64,000 nucleotides of DNA from Arachis hypogaea (lineage: Eukaryota; Streptophyta; Magnoliopsida; Fabales; Fabaceae): positions 123,233,484 through 123,297,483 of the forward strand of contig NC_092055.1 of assembly GCF_003086295.3 (NCBI RefSeq). The letters run 5' to 3'. The notes under the pieces were generated by a model that had not been told where the DNA came from, searched no databases, and saw only the letters and a list, made by a program, of their open reading frames with translations. How positions within the stretch are numbered: the stretch's first letter is position 1; every line of letters starts with the position of its first letter. Of the stretch, positions 23,125 through 36,509 are shown in pieces. Made by a program: the position numbers and the translations under genes.

Positions 23125-26100
23125 ATGTCTTCTGAGGTAACCCCTGACACCAACTCCAATGGTGGCAAACCGGCTGTTCTAACATCTGTCATTTCTGGAA
23201 CCGCTACAATGACCTCTGAAAAATTGATGGTTGCCAAAAAAGACCTTTCTTGGGCTGATTTTGTGGAACTTTGGTTCATGGGGCAAGGCTATGAAGACCA
23301 CCTTACTAAATCTGTTGATGATGTTTGCGCCGCTGACAAAACCACTTGGAAGAAGATTGATGCCCAGCTATGTAACCTTATGTGGCAGACCATTGATCCA
23401 CCAAAGCTGACTATGTTTCGGGCTTACAAAACTTGTAAAAAGGTGTGGGATCGTGCTAAAGCTTTATACACTAATGACATTGCAAGACTTTACCATGTTG
23501 CTAAGAAGCTGTGTAGTTTACAGCTTCAAGGAACTGATATGGAATCTTATGTTGGGGCTGTGGAAGCTGTCAAGGAAGAGTTGTCGACTCTCCTTCCCTA
23601 TGTGTCTAATGCTGATGACCATCATGCTCAACAGGGAAAGCTGTTTTTGGTACTTACGTTACTTGGGTTGCCAGCTGAACTTGAATCTCTTTGGCAACAA
23701 ATATTGGGCACCTCACCCGTTCCTTCCCTTCAAGACGTATTTGCACGACTCTTGCAATCCGGCCCCTCTCTTGAGACCCATACTTTCGACCAAACTGCAT
23801 TGGCATCCCAATCTTCTTCTCAAGTGTCCTTTCCAGTGCCCACTCGCGGCGGCCGTGGGGGTCGTGGTAATCGTACTCGCCTTAGTTGTACCTATTGCCA
23901 TAGGATTGGTCATACTCAGGATAAATGTTATGCTCTCCATGGTCGTCCTACCAAGGTAGCTAATGTTGTCCAAACTAATGAGCCATCTGACGTTCACTCC
24001 GCCGCACAAACACAAGGGATATTTGTCTCTGGCAATGATTATGATGAGTTTTTCAAGTACCAAGCCTCAAAGCAGGCATCTACTCCCGTTGCTTCGGTGG
24101 CCCACTCTGGTAATTCTGTTGTTTGTATCTCTCATTCCTCTTCTCTTGGACCATGGGTCCTTGACTCAGGTGCTTCTGATCACATTTCTGGTACTTCTTC
24201 TGTCCTCTCTAAAAACACCCTGCATTTCTTCCTTCTATCACTTTGGCTGATGGTTCTAAAATTGGTGCTAAGGGAATAGGTCAAGCTACTCCTCTTCCTA
24301 CATTACCTTTCAAATTTGTTCTTTACATGCCCAATTGTCCTTTCAATTTGATTTCTATTAGCCAACTTACTCGTTCTCTCAATTGTTCTGTTACCTTTTT
24401 TGCTGACTCCGTCATTGTGCAGGATCGAGGGACGGGATAGACGATTGGTACAGGATGCGAGTCTCAAGGACTGTATCAGCTTGCCTTACCCACTACTACT
24501 GTGTCTTCTGTTGATGCTGTTGAGTCTCCGGACGTGGTCCATTGTCGCCTGGGACATCCCAGCCTCTCGAAGTTACAAGCTATGGTCCCGAGTTTATCTC
24601 GTCTTACTACCTTAGAGTGTCAAACTTGTCATTTAGGTAAACATGTTCGTAGTTCTTTTTCAAGTCGTGTCAATACACGAGCTGCGTCTCCCTTTTCTGT
24701 TATTCATTCTGATGTATGGGGACCTAGTCGTGTTACTTCTCATTCTGGTTTTCGTTATTTTGTCACATTTATTGATGACTTTTCTCGTTGCACTTGGTTA
24801 TATTTAATGAAGGACAGATCTGAATTATTTGTACATGTCAAGTCTTTCTGTTCTGAAATTCAAAACCAATTCAAAACTTCAATTAAAATTTTATGAAGTG
24901 ATAATGCTCGTGAGTATTTTTCAGCACCCTCTTCGTCTTACTTGTCCTCCCAAGGCATTCTACATCAGTCGTCTTGTCCTCATACCCCTCAACAGAATGG
25001 TGTGGCTGAGCGTAAACATCGTCACTTGATTGAAACTGCTCGCACTCTTCTTCTCCATACTCATGTTCCCCTTAAGTTTTGGGGTGAGGCTGTTCTGACT
25101 GCATGTTATTTAATTAATCGTATGCCTTCTTCTGTTTTGCAAAATCAAGTTCCTCATTCCATTTTATTTCCTCATGAACACATTTTTTCTCTTCCACTAC
25201 GAGTCTTTCATTGTACTTGTTTCATCCATGATCTTACCCCAGGCAAAGACAAGTTAACTGCTCGCTCTATCAAATGTGTTTTCTTAGGGTACACTCGATT
25301 TCAAAAGGGTTATCGTTGTTATTCTCCAGCTCTTAATCGTTTCTTCGTGTCTGCCGATGTCACTTTTCTTGAGAATACCCATTTTTTCTCTGCACCCGAC
25401 ATCACTTCACCTTCCATTACGGAGGTGCTTCCTGTTCCTTACTTAGATGGGCCTCCTATTCCCACAAAGCCTCTCCAGGTTTATCATCGCCGCCCACGGC
25501 CTGCAGTCCAAGATAACTCATCTCCTAAACCCGTGGTTGAGCCGTCCTTGGATCCTTCTTCGGGAGTTAGCAGTAGTCCTCCTATTCCTCTCAAATAAGG
25601 TACTCGTTCCACCCGTAATCCTAATCCTATTTATAATTTTCTTAGTTACCATTGTTTATCATCTTCGCACTATGCTTTTACCTCCTCTTCGTCTTCTGTT
25701 TCTATACCCAAAACAACAGCAGAAGCTCTTTCACATCCAGGGTGGCGCCAGGCTATGATTGAGGAGATGTCTGCCTTACATTCTACTGGTACTTGGGATC
25801 TTGTTCCATTGCCATCGGGCAAATCTACTATGGGTTGTCGTTGGATCTATACTATTAAGGTCGGCTCAGACGGAACCATTGATTGATTAAAAGCCCGCCT
25901 TGTGGCTAAGGGATACACTCAAATCTTTTGTTTGGACTATGGTGATACCTTCTCTCCTGTTGCGAAGATGGCCTTTGTTCGTCTTTTTCTTTCTATGGCT
26001 GCCATTTGCCATTGGCCTCTTCATCAACTTGATATTAAAAATGCTTTCTTACATGGTGATCTCGATGAGGAAGTATACATGGAGCAACCTCCTGGGTTTG

Positions 26101-27248
26101 TTGCTCAGGGGGAGTCTTTCGGCTTAGTATGTCATTTACGCCGATCTTTATATGGCTTGAAACAATCCCCTCGAGCTTGGTTTGGTCGCTTTAGTGCTGT
26201 TGTTTCTAAATTTGGCATGATTCAGAGTGAAGCAGATCATTCAGTTTTCTCCCGTCATTCTTCCTCCATGACCTCCATATATCTGGTTGTTTATGTGGAT
26301 GATATTGTCATTACTGGAGATGATCATGAGGGAATCACTCAGTTAAAACAGCACTTGCTTGATCACTTTCAGACTAAGGATATGGGGAAGTTAAAATATT
26401 TCCTAGGAATTGAAGTGGCACAATCTAATGCTGGGATCTGTATCTCACAGAGAAAATATGCTCTGGATATTCTTGAAGAAACTGGAATGTTGGATTCTAG
26501 ACTTGTAGATACAACAATGGATCCCAACACAAAACTTAGTCCAGATCAAGGAGAACCTCTTGCAGATCCTGGTAGATATCGCAGATTAATTGGCCGATTG
26601 AATTATTTGACAGTCACTCGGCCAGATATTTCATTTGCCACAAGTATCCTAAGTCAGTTTCTTGACTCCCCATGCGATAGTCATTGGGACGCAGCTGTTA
26701 GAGTCTTTAGATATATCAAAGGTGCTCCAGGAAAAGGTTTGTTGTATGAAGATAAAGGACATAACCAGATTGTTGGGTATACTGATGCAGATTGGGCAGG
26801 ATCTCCATCTGATAGACATTCTACATCTGGTTATTGTGTTTTTATTGGTGGAAACTTGATATCTTGGAAGAGTAAGAAGCAAAATGTTGTAGCAAGATCT
26901 AGTGCGGAAGCTGAATATAGAGCTATGGCACTTGCCACATGTGAACTTATATGGTTGAAGCAATTAGTTAAGGAACTTAAGTTTTGTGAGTCGAGTAAGA
27001 TGGAACTGGTGTGCGATAATCAAGCTGCCTTACATATTGCTTCCAACCCTGTGTTTCATGAACGGACCAAGCACATAGAGATTGATTGCCATTTCATAAG
27101 GGAGAAGTTGCAAAGTGGGGAAATAGTATCAACATTTGTCAACTCCAACGATCAACTTGCAGATATTTTCACCAAAGCTCTCCGGGGTCCTCAGATACAA
27201 TACATATGTAACAAGCTTGATGCATATGATTTATATGCTCCAGCTTGA
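23125..27248 (+). pseudogene. Copia gag-pol polyprotein, broken
   Basis: It starts at ATG 23125 (MSSEVTPDTNSN). Gag has a CCHC knuckle (CTYCHRIGHTQDKCY); protease follows with WVLDSGASDHISG. A one-base loss near 24215 shifts the frame; afterwards all parts share one frame: the GAG-pre-integrase segment (HCRLGHPSLSKLQAM), integrase (SDVWGPSRV and QQNGVAERKHRHLIE), reverse transcriptase (LDIKNAFLHGDLDEEVYMEQ, VVYVDDIVITG) and RNase H (YTDADWAGSPSDRHSTSGY, RSSAEAEYRA). In-frame stops are at 24438-24440, 24894-24896, 25596-25598 and 25884-25886; each can be explained by a single C-to-T change. The RT-RNase H part (25902-27248) is intact as a 448-codon frame. Confidence 0.9.
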
Positions 27249-27255
27249 GGGGGAG
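27244..27255 (+). other. Polypurine tract of the copia element
   Basis: CTTGAGGGGGAG lies directly before the 3' LTR start TGTTGAAT and just overlaps the end of the pol frame. Confidence 0.85.
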
Positions 27256-27367
27256 TGTTGAATATCAGATTAGAGATACAGGCTTTATATAAGTTGTTCT
27301 GTTTTGATATAGTTTCCGTCTTTAAATATCTGATTCTGTTGTATCTCCTAGTATTAAGGGATCTGAT

Positions 27368-27409
<42 letters not shown>

Positions 27410-27461
27410 ACGCTGAGAGATGATTCTCTCAAGGGAATTCATCCAAAACACAATTATTTCA
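27256..27461 (+). repeat. 3' LTR of the copia element (206 bp)
   Basis: It runs from TGTTGAATATCAG to ATTATTTCA. It contains a TA dinucleotide run (about 27373-27407) much longer than in the 5' LTR, so the microsatellite has expanded since insertion. Confidence 0.85.
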
Positions 27462-27558
27462 AGTAGTTCTATAAAAACCGATGAAATATCTTGTGATGCC
27501 ACAAAAATTCTCTCCCTCGACACATGCACATAAGACAAATGAAAGTGAACGAGGATAG

Positions 27559-27759
27559 CTAGAATGTACCAGATAGTTTATGTGCCTGAATGGTAAATTC
27601 ATTACCTTCTACTTTACAAGGTTGAAGAATAAAACAAATCCATGGATTTGTCTTCGGCAAGTCCAAGGAAATGATGTCTGAACAAGCTCTCAGCTCAACA
27701 ATTTGTGCATGAGGACGAGGATTAAGATCAGCACAGATAGTTCTACCATAATATTTGGA
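27559..27759 (-). other. Exon-like open frame of unknown gene
   Basis: After an acceptor-like TTGAACAG, 66 codons stay open through YYGRTICADLNPRPHAQIVE, LDLPKTNPWICFILQP and FTIQAHKLSGTF to TAG at 27559. A donor-like GAAG/GTAATG lies inside. It is just downstream of the DnaJ gene stop codon, so it could be its 3' UTR or a remnant exon of a gene later split by the copia element. Family not recognised. Confidence 0.25.
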
Positions 27760-27797
27760 CTGTTCAAGTGTTCAATAATTTGCTTCCACCTGTAAGT

Positions 27798-30700
27798 TCA
27801 ACCAGTACATAGCTGCTGGTAAAGCCTGTTATCCATGTTGGATCTAAATTACAATCAGATGTTACTCAAGAATACAGCTCTATAATAGAAAAAGCTAATC
27901 TAAGCAAATCAAGCAAGTATGCAAATAATGAGGATATCAACCAATCCAATAAAGCACTAACTGCTGTACTTACGATCAAATGAATCATACTCAAGATAAA
28001 GTATTTGTAAGCAGTTACTGGGGTAGGTATAGATACTAAACCAATATCCCTTATCCCTCATCCTTTATTTTCTCTAAACGATCATAGATAAAGAGTTCAT
28101 GAAACAGTGCCTTTATATTTTTCCTTTTTGTAAAATCTCTAGAAGTACATTAGTTTAACTTCTACTGCAAAGCATTCTATCTCAGTATTTTCTACAACAT
28201 GCACAGTCAAGCAACCATCAAGCCTTACTTTGGACATAAAGCAACTAGAACTACCAGTACTAAGACAAAGGCATACCAGTTTCCTTCAAATGTTGAGCAG
28301 TTTTCCTGCTTTATTTCCTCCTCTGCTAGTTCTTCAAGTATAGCACGTTGTCGTTCATTAATTTTACTAAAACAAGAAAGTGTGGATCGTAAGTAATTTA
28401 TGAGCAGGCAAAAGTAACTATTACTTGGCAAGCTGGTGCTTATTTTATTTATAAATATGAACGAAAAGAAAAATGTAAAAGCACTAGTGTATAGTTGTAT
28501 ACTAACTTATTAAGGAATAAAAAATATCATCTGGAAACAACTTTGATAATAATGCATGTCTTTGTTTTTTGATTAAAAAAATATATATATATCTCTTTCT
28601 GACAACTGAATAATTCTGTTCAATTTTCACAACCATAACAACAAGCATTGACCAAACAACTACCTGTAGCATAAAGAAATAGCACTACTGCTTTTAGAAT
28701 AGCAAATACTCTTTGATCCATGTTCTTGATGAACGGATAATATGTGTGGTTGTGTTGGAAAAACGTTTCCCTTTTCAATGCCCTTCCTCCTATAACTAGA
28801 ACCCACAAAATCATTGCTATTCAAAATCCCAAACAATTTAAACATTAGAGTTTGTTACATTGAATCACAATCTTAGACATCTGTGATAGATCAAGGAGAA
28901 CAACCAACAACTAGAAGAAATACTGGAGCTGAGGACAAGTGTATGGAAGTTTCAGAAATCACAGAGTCAAAGCTTTAACAATGAGAACAATGAAATTGAT
29001 CATGTGATATTGGAAACAACACCCTTTTTAGGAAGAGAATGCAGAGTAGTGTTTGGATTTTCTTAACAAAGCAGTAAGAGTGTTGTCCAAAAAGAAAGAC
29101 AAGTCAAAAACTGCTTCAACAAAGTATTCAGTTTGAGGTTGGTGACCAGGACTAAATGGTTCAGTTTTAAACATTTCATGGAAAACCTGGTTTTCATGAA
29201 TTGGTTTCAGCTCAGTTTATGGTTTAGTTTTATTAACTCTTGCTAGATACTTTGGGCCATATGTGCTGCCCAAAGTCCCACATCGTGTAGTAAGGATGTT
29301 TGGTATTGTATTCAAGGAGAGTAATTCCCCAACCTTTAAAAGCTAACTTTGACCGTACAGTTCTCCAGTTTCCCTGGGTAGTTATTGAGGGTATCAGAGC
29401 ATTTGATTCAAGTGGATTCATACATGTTCAGCAATGGAGGCCAAGCTTGAAGGGGACTATCATCCCAGCCATTGCAAGGAGACAGGAAGAACATGGCAAG
29501 GCCATGGAGACGACTGCATTGCAGATGAGAGTGTTGATCAGAGAAAGAATTCCTCACAGAACATAAACAAGGAGCAAGCTCTGATGTAGAACACAGTTCC
29601 AAACCAGAATAGTGAGATCCACAGTTCCTCTGTTTTCAGGTGATGGTGTGTATGGATGGTTGATTCGGGCGGAAAGCTTCGTCAGACTCAATACTTGGAG
29701 GATTATGAGAATATGGAGCTGGCAATGGTTCAAGGGCAAAGCTCTCCAATGCAACCATTTTTAACAATTGTATCAGAGCTTGTGGTTGGCACACAAAGTG
29801 GGCTCCTTGCAGAGTGTTCTGACTAGCAAAAAGCTGAGTAAGATGTTGAGTAATGTACTGCAAAGTGCAACCTTTAGGATGTCAGACAATATAGGGTGGT
29901 GTATTAATAGAGACCTATCGGAATATGGGATGCTCAAAGTGCTCCATCAAGTAGTATGCCCCCTACCCCTCTCTCCCCATGCTCACTCCTTCTCTATTTA
30001 ACAACTAGCTTCTGAGGATGTGGCTCCCCACTTTCCTTGGGTACTCATCAACTGGTTTTAATGAACATATCAGATTAAGTGGCACTGACCCTTGATTTTT
30101 TATCCTTCAATTTTTCCCCCAAAAAATTCACTGATGTAAAGGGCAGGAAAAAGACAGCAAACAACTATATAACTCATTTTCCATGATGTTATAATATCAA
30201 CTAGCATCAATAAAGAAATAGGGGGGGGGGGGTGGGGAATAACATTACAAGGCAGAGCATTTTACTGCTACTTTACATGATAAATAACAAATTCCTCAAA
30301 GTTTCTAAGGTATATGAAATCAACAAAAAAAAATAAATAGTACGGGAACTTACGTGGGGAAGTTAATACGAAAACACACATACTGATCCCCATGATGTAC
30401 AAGATAACCATGCCTTGGTAGTCCTGCATCAACAAGTATGGTAAAGAAGCAATTCTAGAACCATGAGAAAAAAGACAACAAACTTATCCAAAACTGTATA
30501 TGAAATGGGGAACCGTTCATTTAACCTTTTCCTCGTAATACTAGTAGCTGCCCTGGTTGAACACCCTTGGGTATCTGATGGGAACAGAATAACACTATTA
30601 GACCAAGTAGGTACAAAACAAGCAATGTTGCGAAATATGCCCATGGCAAATGTGAAGACTTGAATTTATGAGAGGGAGATGATGGCATAAAACAAGCCAC

Positions 30701-33700
30701 GTTTGTGACACCATTGAGCACAAAGACTTTCAATGGAAAAGTCCTCATTTTTCAAGAAATAAAATGTTTCAATTTGCAAACCAAAAAAAAGCTTGGTAAC
30801 TATTTTTAAAGCTCAAAATATTAGACTAAAATACCAGACCCACATTGCCATCATTTCCAGTAGAGTTTTCACACAATGCAACCAGTTTATATAAGACACA
30901 AACTTCTGCATTACCTGCTGAGTAAAAGTCTAGAAGAGTATTAATTATTAGTAGAGTTTCACCCTAACATAATTAGGCTTCTTGTTAGCAGGTCAAACTA
31001 TTCTGAACCACTGTCCTCCTAGGTAAAAAGTAACCCATTTCTTAATGGGGTCCATAACTTCAATTATTTCCCCTATAATTGTGCTGTCAGAAGTTTCATG
31101 GATTTCACATATGGAATCAAAACAATAAAACTAGAGAGTGAAGTTTTGCATGTAATACAGCAGTATGCCTTCCGTAGCACTTTGTTAAATTTATTGTTGT
31201 ACTGGAAGAAAACAGGGGAGGAGAAACGGTTTAATCTTTGGGTCCTTTGAAACACAAAATGAATACTGCGAAGGTTGTCTTAACAAGGAAGATCAGATAG
31301 AGCTGAGCTGATCAAGGGTTGGTGTCAAGTTCAATTCATGAACTTTCATTAAGGAGTATTAAGTATCCTTATGACCTTAAAAGACCGGGCATCATCTCCA
31401 TGTCCTTCCCTAAACCTTCCTTCCCCAATGATGGGACTGTTCTATCAAAATAAATTGTATCTTACCTTTACTTGCATCTTCCCAGATAGAGTAGGCACAT
31501 CAACTTTGCCACCAAGAATAGCCTGTAAAATGTTTAAAACTTTGCTATAAACCGAATATATTAGAGTGGGGGTGCGTTAACACCCAAATAATTAAGATGC
31601 AAATGGTATGTTGTTCCTAAAACATTACAAGCAACAGCATGAGAGAGAATAAACTTCAGTATAACTGAAGTTATTCCTCTTATATTTATTGGTGAAAATC
31701 TGTTCCCTCAGGCTGAAGGAGGCGAGACGTATTACAATGCCTTTTTCAATATCTGGTCTCAACATATACATCCATTTCTACGCTGGTTCTCAAATAACAT
31801 AAGAGGAACACCATTATTTTCAACCAAAGTGAACTATATACTAATAAGAAGCTAGGATTAATAAACAGTCTTGAAAGAAACACCGTTTCCAGCAACTTCA
31901 GGCCAATCTTCTTGAGGCTTATCAGTCTTTTAAAATAGAAAATAACAAAGTACCAGATGGATGTCCATATGTGAAACCACAAAAAGTATTTTAGGACTCA
32001 CCTGCGTAAAGCTAATATTAGAGTCCACATAGATATCTGCACCATCCCTGGCAAAAACTGAATCCTCGGCGACCTAACAACCAGAGATAAGATGACATTC
32101 TAATAAGAAAAGAAAAATAGAAAATAATTAACCATGGCCACAAAGAAAATTATATTATTGGTGCAGAACATATATCTCCATGCACATGAACAATATAGAT
32201 GTCCAAGTGCCAATTAAGATAAAATATGCATGCTATACAGGTATCAAATCCAAAATATTGAACACCCATAATTACATGCTCAAGGAACAATGTAGCTCTT
32301 CTTCTGTGATGAAGCACTGACCTGTCCATAATTAAGCTACTAGCCAAGTTGCCTATGGGTCCCAGGGAAGAGCTAGATAAGTTGAATTGAGCAGGCCAGC
32401 ATAAAAACCATAGTGGATTATTTAGACAGATCATTTTCATTGATAACAACTGGTATGTTAATGTTTGTCATGATTTATTTGGTATTATATTAGTTAATTC
32501 AGACTTTCTAAATGAAATCTTCACCTAACTTATCATTCGCCTAATGCATTTATATTCATTGAGGAATGATAATTTAATATTCAAACTTTAACATTCTAGT
32601 CCAAGATATAATCTTTTAGACAAAATATGCGAGTCAATAAACAAAGCTGTAGAAATAATTCTGTTAATTATCTATTTTAATTTATAAATATGGATTAAAT
32701 GTATATTCTAGTCCTCCAAAGATAACCACTAAATATTTAAGATGACTTTTTGTCATTTTGCTAACGTGACCCTCTGACCCAGAATAATATGGTGTCAGTC
32801 TATATGCATTTTAAGATCTGCACTGAATAATTAAACAGAGAAGAAAAAGGTGGGGATCTTTACCTTGATTTTGATGTATAAACTCCCAGGTCGAGCTCCA
32901 CTTTTAACGGCATTCCCGGCCTCTGGCACATGGATTGTATCTCCAGTATCCACACCTAACCATTAATTTAAGGATTCAATAAGACTAACAGAAAAAAAAG
33001 TGACTTTGAATGAAATAAAATGAAAGTAAGTATGGCAAAGGCAAGTCAGATCTGCATCATGCATAAAGCATCTCATTTCTGAAAAATTCTCATGTATAAG
33101 AGGGACCAAATTAGGCTAAAGCAAATCTACAGAATGGAGATCTCATTTCCTAAAAACACCTGTGTATAATACCTAACACTTTAAGAAAGATTGGATACTA
33201 TCCCGTATCACCTCAATTTGAGCAAGTACAACGAAAAATGATCAAATTCATTTTTCTAATTGACCGTTTCAAATAAGAATAAGCAACTAAAATGACAAAC
33301 ATCAAACCATGTTCCATTAAATTTAACAATAATGATGCCGGGCAAAGCTGCAGTTCTTGGTAATCTCATCACAAATACTAAAATCAAACCTGCTGGTATT
33401 GTAACTTTAACCTCTTTAATCCCTTCAACCACCCCAGATCCTCTACATGACGTACAGAAATCCTGCACAAAATAGGGACAGAAAATACAAGTTTACACAA
33501 AGCAACCAACCTCACGATTATTTTGGCATGGACTGTGGAATTAGGATAACACCTTAATGACGCGACCTGATCCTTTACAGGTAATGCATGTTGATGTAAA
33601 TGGAGGTATTGTTACCTGGCAGAAAAAAACATTACAATCAAGAATAAAAGAATGTTCTTATAAGTGATAACTGATAACTTCAATACAACAAAAAGAAATA

Positions 33701-36439
33701 GTTTCATGCATGAGTCAAATCTTGTTTAAAAGTATCCCATACTAATAAAGAACATAGATCTTTCAGGACACTTACTCGACCTAAGCCCCGGCATGTTGGA
33801 CAAACTTTAGCCTTCGCACGTGGTGGATACCCTCTCCCATCTGGATTAACATAAAAGGAAAATGATTGCATCAAATGGGATTACCATATGTCACAGGGAA
33901 CAACAAACATATTGGCTCACTTCACTAGGCCAAGGATTTATCTTTTACAAATTGGATTCATCACAAGATTTCATCATGAATGTTTCCTGCCTAACAGGAT
34001 GGCATTAGCACTTTTTACTAATCAGGCAGCTGTTTGCAAGCCTCATACACAAATGGGAAACTGTAAAACTTCAATAAAGTAAAACATGGGCTCATTTTAA
34101 ATTTTTATTATAATTAGATAAACTAGATTTTGTACTAAACTACTTGTGCAGTTAAAGATCATTCAAAGGCAATATTATACCATTTCCAGACACAACATAA
34201 CATATAGAAAAGACAAATGTTGAACTCCAGAAGAGATGAATTTCTCCTAGATTTCTTAATTCCCTGAAAATAGTAATTTTACTCACCACAATAATCACAT
34301 GGAACGAATGCATCAAATGACACATGTTTAGTGCACCCTCTTGCAGCTTCTGAGAAAGTAAGGGACAACTCCACCTATTAGTAAAACATTTATAAAGAAG
34401 TTAGGCTTGAAAAAGTAGAAATTGTTTCAAACAATAGATCAGAAACAGGGTTAAGCTGACCTCTATACTTGATGAAGAATGAGTGATTTCTTCTTCAAAT
34501 AGCTGTCATGATCAAGAATGCTGAGAAACCTCCTTGGAAAAATACTTTATGAAATGAACAAAATAAGTGAAAATAAAAACAACATTAAGTATGAGCAACC
34601 AAAGTACCTCCGAGAATACTGTATGAAATGAAGAAGAAAACTCATGGTGAAAACCATTTTGAAACCTTTCTTTCGCATTTTGAAACCTTTCTGCAAAATC
34701 ATCGTTGTCGTTGTCATATTCTATGTTCTGTGAACCACGGCTTTGCTTCTTCATCTGAAAAGGGTGATTCATCGAATAAAATGATGGTAAAGTATTAGTC
34801 AATTCAACTTCCTAAATTAGAGTGGAAGTCATCTAAATTACAGAAACTAAACAAAAGAAAAAATTACAAAAAAGCTAAACAAAAAAAATCTTAAATGTTA
34901 ATAGCATTTAGGAAGAGAAAAAGACCTACCTTGTCATATTGGCCCCTCTTTTTAGAATCTCTCAACGTCTGATATCACATACAAAAAGGCAGGTGAAATA
35001 TCATTATGCTGATTAATTAGTTTAAACGACCACCACACGGGGAAATAAACAAACAGTCATGATAAGGACCTCATAAGCTTCTCTTATATCTTGAAATTTC
35101 CTCTTTGCAGATGGATTATTCTTATTTGCATCTGGATGGTACTTTTTAGCAAGCTGCACACACCAGAGAAAGTATGCCATAATACAGTGTTAGTAAAAGA
35201 AGACCCTTCAATCCAAATATTCCCAAATCAAAGGTGCATAATAACAGGATATATCAAGATTTCAACCAAAATACTCAGGAAAACTGCTGCTAGCCTTCTA
35301 GCATGTTCCAAACTCTAAAAAGTAAAAACATTAGCTGTACAATATAAAATTGACGAAGATAATTGAGACATCGATTAAACCCATTTTTCTATTTAAAACA
35401 TGATAATTGCTATGAATTTGAAGACGTGGTCTCTTTAAAACAAAGGAGCAATACAAAAAAGAAGACAAATGACTAATCTTATTCCATATCAGCTGCTGTG
35501 ACATTGGACTAATTCCTAAATAGAAGATAGTTTATAGTTAACAAAACAAATTGTTATACTATCATCTGTATAAAACTATTTCTCCTCTTGTGTTTTACAC
35601 TTATAATCATGGATGTACCTCTTCGCATGCATCACCTCTAACTACAAAATTCAAAGAAAATGATTAAACAGCTGCTTGACAAATGCCAAATATGCACAAA
35701 AATGCAAATAAAAGAGAACGTCCGTGAGATGGCAAATGTTTCTTCCCCAAGTGTGGCTGTTTTGGAATCCATCATTAATCTAATCTAACAAGCATAGCCT
35801 TGACTAACCAGTAACCAACAACCATACATGCAAAACAAAGAATTCCTAGCAATCACTCACCAACAGAAACGCCTTCTTTATCTCATCCTGAGTGGCGTTC
35901 TCAGAAATGCCAAGAACTTGATAATAATCCTGCTCAACCGATGTCGAAAATGCTGGAAGAACGCCATAAGCATAAAAAGAGAAAATAAATAACTGAACAC
36001 ATCTGCAAATAAAACTTGTAGATAATTGATCTAAAGGGGAAGAAAAAAAGTAACATAACTTGTACTAAGTTTCTTATATCCATCCATTGCGTTTCCAAAT
36101 CACAACGAAAAAGGGATACGTGACTATATTTCCGGAGACCATCAATTAAAAGTGTGTACTCACTGAAGAAAAATACCTACGTAGTCTTGTTTGATCTGAG
36201 AATCGAATAAAATGGATATAAGGAACTTCATCTAAGCTTTTCCTAAATAAAACACATAGTGATCCTTTATCATTTCAAATAAAAACCTGCAGCATGAATA
36301 TATCGATATCTCAATGGTATACTCAAACTCAGAAACTCCTCCGATTTTGGGACATTACTGCGATTGAACAAAGCTGGAACATAGACACATTGAATTCAAT
36401 AATAAATAAATCAGTAAAAAGGAATCGGTAACTACTGAA

Positions 36440-36509
<70 letters not shown>

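Larger units (their letters stand above)
22793..27461 (+). mobile_element. Ty1/copia LTR retrotransposon, degraded
   Basis: The order LTR, PBS, gag, protease, integrase, reverse transcriptase, RNase H, PPT, LTR is that of Ty1/copia. The 3' LTR is full length (27256-27461); the 5' LTR is truncated on its left, so no target duplication can be seen. The coding region has one frameshift and four in-frame stops. The element sits between two exon-like frames on the opposite strand. Confidence 0.88.
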
